Part shown: in pieces, positions 6,709 through 9,895 of the stretch
Layout: the number at the start of each line of letters is the position of its first letter
Numbering within the stretch: the first letter of the stretch is position 1
Assembly: GCA_945867725.1 (NCBI GenBank)
Contig: CAMBJI010000051.1
Location: forward strand, 1 to 9,895
Direction: 5' to 3'
From: Bordetella parapertussis
GTDB lineage: Bacteria > Pseudomonadota > Gammaproteobacteria > Burkholderiales > Burkholderiaceae_D
Length of the DNA: 9,895 nucleotides
The notes under the pieces: model-generated
The model's input: only the letters and a program-made list of their open reading frames with translations
Databases searched by the model: none
Told to the model about the DNA's origin: nothing
Position numbers and translations under genes: made by a program

Positions 6709-6727
6709 TTACGGGGCTGATTGCGGG
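6704..6727 (+). repeat. 12-bp tandem duplication across the cysN stop codon
   Basis: GCTGATTACGGG (6704-6715) is followed at once by GCTGATTGCGGG (6716-6727), 11 of 12 bases identical. The first copy contains the last base of the glycine codon region and the TGA stop of cysN. The second copy supplies a TTGCGG that could act as a -35 box for the next gene. It is probably a slippage duplication. Confidence 0.7.
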
Positions 6728-6750
6728 TCTCGTTGCTGCACTGATAAACT
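6721..6750 (+). promoter_or_regulatory. Candidate promoter placing the transcript start at the SUMT start codon
   Basis: TTGCGG (6721-6726) lies 18 bases upstream of TAAACT (6745-6750), which is preceded by the extended -10 element TGA (6742-6744). The hexamers match consensus only moderately (four of six each). The predicted first transcribed base falls at about 6757, which is the A of the ATG of the next gene. No ribosome binding site lies before that ATG, which suits a leaderless message. Confidence 0.35.
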
Positions 6751-6756
6751 GCGCCG

Positions 6757-7500
6757 ATGCAGGATCCATTTAACAGACCGATCCGGACGCAACCGGGTCA
6801 CGTCTGGCTGGTCGGCGCCGGCCCCGGCGCAGCCGACCTCATTACCGTGCGCGGTGCCGCAGTGCTGCGTGACGCAGAAATCGTTTTGCATGATGCGCTG
6901 GTCACACTGGATGTTCTCGCGCTCTGTTCTCAAGCTCAGCTGGTATCGGTGGGCAAGCGCAGCGGTCAACGCTCTACGGCGCAGACCCTCATTAATCAAC
7001 AATTGATAGCCTGCGCGTTTCGCTACGATCGCATCGTACGACTCAAAGGCGGTGACCCCATGCTGTTCGGGCGCGCCGATGAAGAGTTACAGGCTTTAGA
7101 ATCAGCTGGCATTTCGTACGACATCATCCCGGGCATCACGACGGCCTTTGCTGCCGCTGCTGCGATACGTCAGCCGCTGACCAAACGCGGTGTCGCGCGT
7201 AATGTGGCTTTTTTTACTTCCACGACCGGCAAGGGCGAAACTGATCAGGCAGCGCTTCCGACTTGCGACACGCTGGTGCAGTACATGGGCGGTCAGGAAG
7301 CGATAGAAACGGCGAAGCGTTTGCTGGCACATGGCAAGGCCGCTGAGACACCGGTCATTGCGATTGAAAACGTTAGCCGAACCGATCAGCGCGTGATGCG
7401 CATGACCCTCATCGAGATGTCCAAAGGTATACCTGCGTGTGATGGCCCAGTGCTGGTGATGATCGGCGAGGCCCTGCGACCGAGAAACCTAAAACCCTAG
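6757..7500 (+). CDS. cobA: Uroporphyrinogen-III C-methyltransferase (SUMT)
   Basis: This 247-residue enzyme transfers two methyl groups from S-adenosylmethionine to uroporphyrinogen III, giving precorrin-2, the entry to siroheme and cobalamin. Tetrapyrrole methylase motifs are visible: VGAGPG (19-24), DAEIVLHDALV (39-49), VRLKGGDPMLFGR (94-106) and IIPGITTA (123-130), followed by PLTKRG (140-145). Where many SUMTs have PLTHR, this one has PLTKRG and a more divergent C-terminal third, though the fold is clear. It lacks the N-terminal dehydrogenase/chelatase domain of CysG. It lies 48 bases after cysN, so it may share the cys transcript and also have its own promoter. The ATG is the first after an in-frame TAA at 6745 and has no Shine-Dalgarno. 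Its product would feed siroheme to CysI. Another precorrin methylase is possible but less likely in this context. Confidence 0.88.
   Translation: MQDPFNRPIRTQPGHVWLVGAGPGAADLITVRGAAVLRDAEIVLHDALVTLDVLALCSQAQLVSVGKRSGQRSTAQTLINQQLIACAFRYDRIVRLKGGDPMLFGRADEELQALESAGISYDIIPGITTAFAAAAAIRQPLTKRGVARNVAFFTSTTGKGETDQAALPTCDTLVQYMGGQEAIETAKRLLAHGKAAETPVIAIENVSRTDQRVMRMTLIEMSKGIPACDGPVLVMIGEALRPRNLKP
7497..7500. other. Shared stop codons of convergent cobA and cbiX (CTAG)
   Basis: The palindrome CTAG serves both strands. Plus-strand cobA ends with TAG at 7498-7500 and minus-strand cbiX ends with TAG at 7499-7497. There is no intergenic space and I see no hairpin terminator between the two operons, so their transcripts must overlap. 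Confidence 0.9.
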
Positions 7501-7868
7501 ATCCTGCTAACGCAATAAGCGGCAATCGCATCAAGCACGGCAGGACTCTCTCCGACTGCATCACTGACATGCAGCGACAGTGTGGGATATTGCGTGCGAA
7601 GGGATTCGATCAAAGGTGGTAGATCACGCAGCACGTGGCCACCTTGCCCCAGAAATACCGGTACTACGCTGATCTCCGTGCAGCCGTGCTCGGCCAACTG
7701 AGACACGACGTCCGGCAGGCGCGGCTCCATCAGCTCAAGAAAAGCGAGTTCAACGGCCGTATCAGGCAAACTTGTCTGCGCAATTTTCTGCAATTTCTGA
7801 AAAGGCTGAGCCCAGCGCGGATCACGCGCACCATGGGCAAACAGTACCAGTGCTTTTTGCATCGTCAT
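7497..7868 (-). CDS. cbiX: Short CbiX/SirB-type sirohydrochlorin chelatase
   Basis: This 123-residue protein belongs to the single-domain CbiX (CbiXS) group, which inserts cobalt or iron into sirohydrochlorin. The two metal-binding histidines of the family are seen at H12 (LFAHGARD) and H78 (FLGQGGHVLRDLP), with ELAFLELMEPRLPD between them. The length agrees with the short, homodimer-forming class. Next to cysI and a SUMT, the probable reaction is iron insertion to give siroheme, but the sequence cannot separate iron from cobalt. The start at 7868 (MTMQKAL) has GGAG 8 bases upstream and forms a TGATG junction with the lptG stop. A longer in-frame start at 7955 would add a cysteine-rich stretch lying inside lptG and is rejected. 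Its stop overlaps that of cobA on the opposite strand. Confidence 0.88.
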   Translation of the reverse strand: MTMQKALVLFAHGARDPRWAQPFQKLQKIAQTSLPDTAVELAFLELMEPRLPDVVSQLAEHGCTEISVVPVFLGQGGHVLRDLPPLIESLRTQYPTLSLHVSDAVGESPAVLDAIAAYCVSRI

Positions 7869-9004
7869 CAATGTCTCTCCACCCATCGACATGCACTGAT
7901 GGCAGCAAACAGGAATAAGGCACTTGGGGCAGTAGCCGTCATGAAAGGCGGCCAAGTGTTAAGCAAACCGATATGCGAAAAAAGGCTGTTAAGCAGCTGA
8001 AAGGATACGCCGATCATGATGCCTACAAAAATTTTCAGTGACAAACCGCCACTGCGCGACTGAAGATAAGCAAACGGCAAGGCCAGCGACATCATCACAA
8101 ACACTGCCAGCGGATACAAAAGTTTGGTCCACAAGGCGATGTCATAGCGATCCGTACGCTGACGATTTTCTTCCAGATGCTTGGTGAAGACGACCAGATC
8201 TAGCGCCGACATTTTGGCGGGATCGGAGATCAGGACAGCCATGATCTCTGGCGTGATTTCCGATTCAAGTAGGCTGGAATCGAACTTGTACTGCGTGATG
8301 ATGGCGGACTGATCGGAATTCCTCTGACCCGCGTCCCGTGCAAATCGCATCTCTTTAACTCTGTCCAGACGCCACCGGTTGTTGTCGAGAAAATGGGCTT
8401 CCTCGGCCGTAATGAGCTTCATCAGGCGCATCTGGTTATCAACCTCATAAACCCAGACCGATCGAAGCTCACCGCTAAGTTCTACTTTGCCTGCGTTCAG
8501 AAATCGCGAGCCGGTGATTTGCTTGGTTGCAGGATCGCGCAGCACATCCTTGGCCCACAAGCCCGATCGAAATTCGGAGGAAATGGTCGCCCCTTGAATG
8601 CGCCGCTTGGCATTCTCCCGAAAATCATTAAAGCGCGGCGCAACGAATTCGCCCAAGACGAAAGTCAGTACCGCAAACGTGATCGCGATCGGTAACAGTA
8701 TGCGAATGACACCGGCCATCGACAGCGAGGATGCGCGCATGACGGTGAATTCAGAGCGTGCGGCGAGCTGGGCCATCACGTAAATCGTGCCGATCAGCGC
8801 TGCAATCGGCATGATCTGGTAGGCGTAATTCGCCAACCCAAGCGATACATACACGAACGCATGCTCGACGCGATAGCCACCCTGCCCGACCGACTTGATC
8901 TCACTCATCATGTCGAGAAAAGCGAACAGCGCCAGAAAGGCGATCAGAACAAAAGCGACGGAACGATAAATCTCGCCGGCAAAATAACGCCGAAGCACCG
9001 TCAT
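7868..9004 (-). CDS. lptG: LPS export ABC transporter permease LptG
   Basis: This 378-residue inner-membrane protein pairs with LptF and the ATPase LptB to extract lipopolysaccharide from the inner membrane and pass it to LptC/LptA. It shows the YjgP/YjgQ layout: membrane segments near residues 16-34, 62-82 and 100-120, a long periplasmic beta-jellyroll region (about 125-300), then three more segments near 305-325, 335-352 and 358-375. The cytoplasmic loop ARSEFTVMRASSLS and the LPFAYLQSRSGGLSLKIFVGI stretch are family signatures. The length is near that of enteric LptG (360). The start at 9004 has GGAGG 6 bases upstream and an ATGA overlap with the lptF stop. An in-frame ATG at 9055 lies inside lptF and is rejected. 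The gene order, with the second permease gene downstream, supports LptG over LptF. Confidence 0.93.
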   Translation of the reverse strand: MTVLRRYFAGEIYRSVAFVLIAFLALFAFLDMMSEIKSVGQGGYRVEHAFVYVSLGLANYAYQIMPIAALIGTIYVMAQLAARSEFTVMRASSLSMAGVIRILLPIAITFAVLTFVLGEFVAPRFNDFRENAKRRIQGATISSEFRSGLWAKDVLRDPATKQITGSRFLNAGKVELSGELRSVWVYEVDNQMRLMKLITAEEAHFLDNNRWRLDRVKEMRFARDAGQRNSDQSAIITQYKFDSSLLESEITPEIMAVLISDPAKMSALDLVVFTKHLEENRQRTDRYDIALWTKLLYPLAVFVMMSLALPFAYLQSRSGGLSLKIFVGIMIGVSFQLLNSLFSHIGLLNTWPPFMTATAPSALFLFAAISACRWVERH

Positions 9005-9895
9005 GCTGCGCCTCCGGAGCGCGGCATGATCAGGCGGCGCACCAGCGCCAACCAAACCGATGGGTGCCAGCGCATATTGGGGTTATTACGCCAGAAAGAT
9101 AACAAGACAATCAGCGCGCCTGCTGCCAAATGCAATGGCCACCATGACATTCCGAACGAAGCTTTACCCTGCGCCACCATCGCTTGCATGATGCTAGTGA
9201 CATTGAAGTAGGTCACCGCCAGCAGCAAGGCAATCATTAGATTGAGTGTGCGACCGCGCCGAGGATTCACAAAGCCCAGCGGTATGGCCAGCAACATCTG
9301 CATCAGGCAGGTCAAGGGCGCGGAGATCCGAAACAACAGCTCGGCGAGGTTATTGCGGGTCGGATCGATGATCAGTTCCGCCGTAGGGAGCACACGTGCA
9401 GACTTATTTTCCGCGAGCTCCTTGGTATTGCTTGCGATGACGACGGTATAACGCTCGAAATTCATAATGCGGAACTCCGGCGAGCCAGGCATACCGTCAT
9501 AGCGCCGGCCTTCGTGTAGCTGCAGCAGCTTGTCACCGCGGGCATCAATGCTCATGGTGCCTTCGCGAGCAAGGACTACGCCACTTTCCTGATTTTTATT
9601 CTGACTAAGGAATACATTTTTTACCTTCGTAGTGTCCGAAGAGAGTCCCTCGACAAAGAATACTTTTTCACCGTTGGCAGATTCCTGAAATTTACCTGGG
9701 GAGACTCTTGAAATATCTTCCCGGTTACGAAAGCGCTCGCGCTGTTCAGCGGAGTATTTTTGGGACCAAGGCGTCAGCCAAAAAGACAGCACCGCGGTCA
9801 GTATCACCATTGGCAAGCCGACCTGCATGACCGGGCGCACCCAATCCATCAGCGAGACGCCTGAGGCAAACCAGACAACCATTTCGGAATCCTGA
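9001..9895 (-). CDS. lptF: LPS export ABC transporter permease LptF, partial (N-terminus beyond right edge)
   Basis: This is the C-terminal 297 residues of the first lipopolysaccharide exporter permease. The frame runs open to the right edge and reads QDSEMVVWFASGVSL there, an internal conserved segment of LptF, so the methionine at 9882 is not the start. Roughly 70-80 residues including the first membrane segments are missing. What remains is a membrane segment (VGLPMVILTAVLSFWLTPW), the periplasmic jellyroll domain with VSPGKFQE and FFVEG, and three C-terminal membrane segments. The last part includes IPLGFVNPRRGRTLNLMIALLL, the typical LptF motif. The C-terminal tail after the last membrane segment is basic. 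The gene overlaps lptG by four bases (ATGA), so the pair is probably made in equal amounts. Confidence 0.93.
   Translation of the reverse strand, partial: QDSEMVVWFASGVSLMDWVRPVMQVGLPMVILTAVLSFWLTPWSQKYSAEQRERFRNREDISRVSPGKFQESANGEKVFFVEGLSSDTTKVKNVFLSQNKNQESGVVLAREGTMSIDARGDKLLQLHEGRRYDGMPGSPEFRIMNFERYTVVIASNTKELAENKSARVLPTAELIIDPTRNNLAELLFRISAPLTCLMQMLLAIPLGFVNPRRGRTLNLMIALLLAVTYFNVTSIMQAMVAQGKASFGMSWWPLHLAAGALIVLLSFWRNNPNMRWHPSVWLALVRRLIMPRSGGAA

Noticed and set aside
7869..7955. Cysteine-rich N-terminal extension of cbiX (a CPKC...CCHQC-like stretch suggesting a zinc site)
   Set aside because: It is only the out-of-frame reading of the last part of lptG; the start at 7868 has a good ribosome site and fits the usual CbiX length.
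7635..8000. 121-residue plus-strand frame opposite cbiX and the end of lptG
   Set aside because: It covers two genes supported by family motifs on the other strand and is basic and low in motif content, as expected of a shadow.
1..9895. Search for mobile elements, CRISPR arrays, tRNA genes, toxin–antitoxin or phage defence genes
   Set aside because: Nearly all bases are covered by conserved housekeeping genes; no terminal repeats, transposase, repeat-spacer pattern or clover-leaf sequence was seen, and no wholly new system is evident.

Overview
The window is a chromosomal stretch of a Gram-negative bacterium, most likely a betaproteobacterium (Burkholderiales-like). Three things point there: a CysB-type LysR regulator, the order cysI–DUF934–cysH–cysD–cysN–SUMT seen in that group, and an adjacent lptF–lptG pair, which implies a lipopolysaccharide outer membrane. 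Base composition looks even across the genes, at moderately high GC. I see no mobile element, tRNA, rRNA, CRISPR array or sign of recent transfer. The species cannot be named from this evidence.

Layout. Positions 1-521 (minus) hold the N-terminal part of cysB, cut by the left edge. Positions 522-697 are a divergent control region with a perfect 10-bp inverted repeat, candidate promoters for both directions, and a terminator-like hairpin plus a 12-codon upstream ORF in the presumed cysB leader. Positions 698-7500 (plus) carry the assimilatory sulfate reduction cluster: a TSUP-family permease, cysI (siroheme sulfite reductase), a DUF934 protein, cysH (Fe-S APS reductase), cysD and cysN (ATP sulfurylase), and a SUMT (first siroheme enzyme). 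The genes from cysI to cysN overlap one another by 1 to 8 bases. Positions 7497-9895 (minus) carry lptF (cut by the right edge), lptG and a short cbiX, also translationally coupled. The two blocks meet tail to tail and share the bases CTAG.

How the genes work together. CysDN would activate sulfate to APS and CysH would reduce APS directly to sulfite; it carries the CC...CxxC cluster motif of APS reductases. CysI would reduce sulfite to sulfide using siroheme and a [4Fe-4S] cluster. SUMT and CbiX would supply two of the three steps from uroporphyrinogen III to siroheme; the dehydrogenase between them is not in the window. The TSUP protein probably moves a sulfur oxyanion across the inner membrane. 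No CysJ flavoprotein is present, so the electron donor of CysI is unknown, and the DUF934 protein is its closest partner. LptF and LptG are the membrane subunits of the lipopolysaccharide exporter.

This is mostly a well-known core metabolic region. The points most worth a second look are the role of the cysteine-free DUF934 protein, the cysB leader and its palindrome, an apparently leaderless promoter for the SUMT gene, and the coupling of cbiX to lptG.
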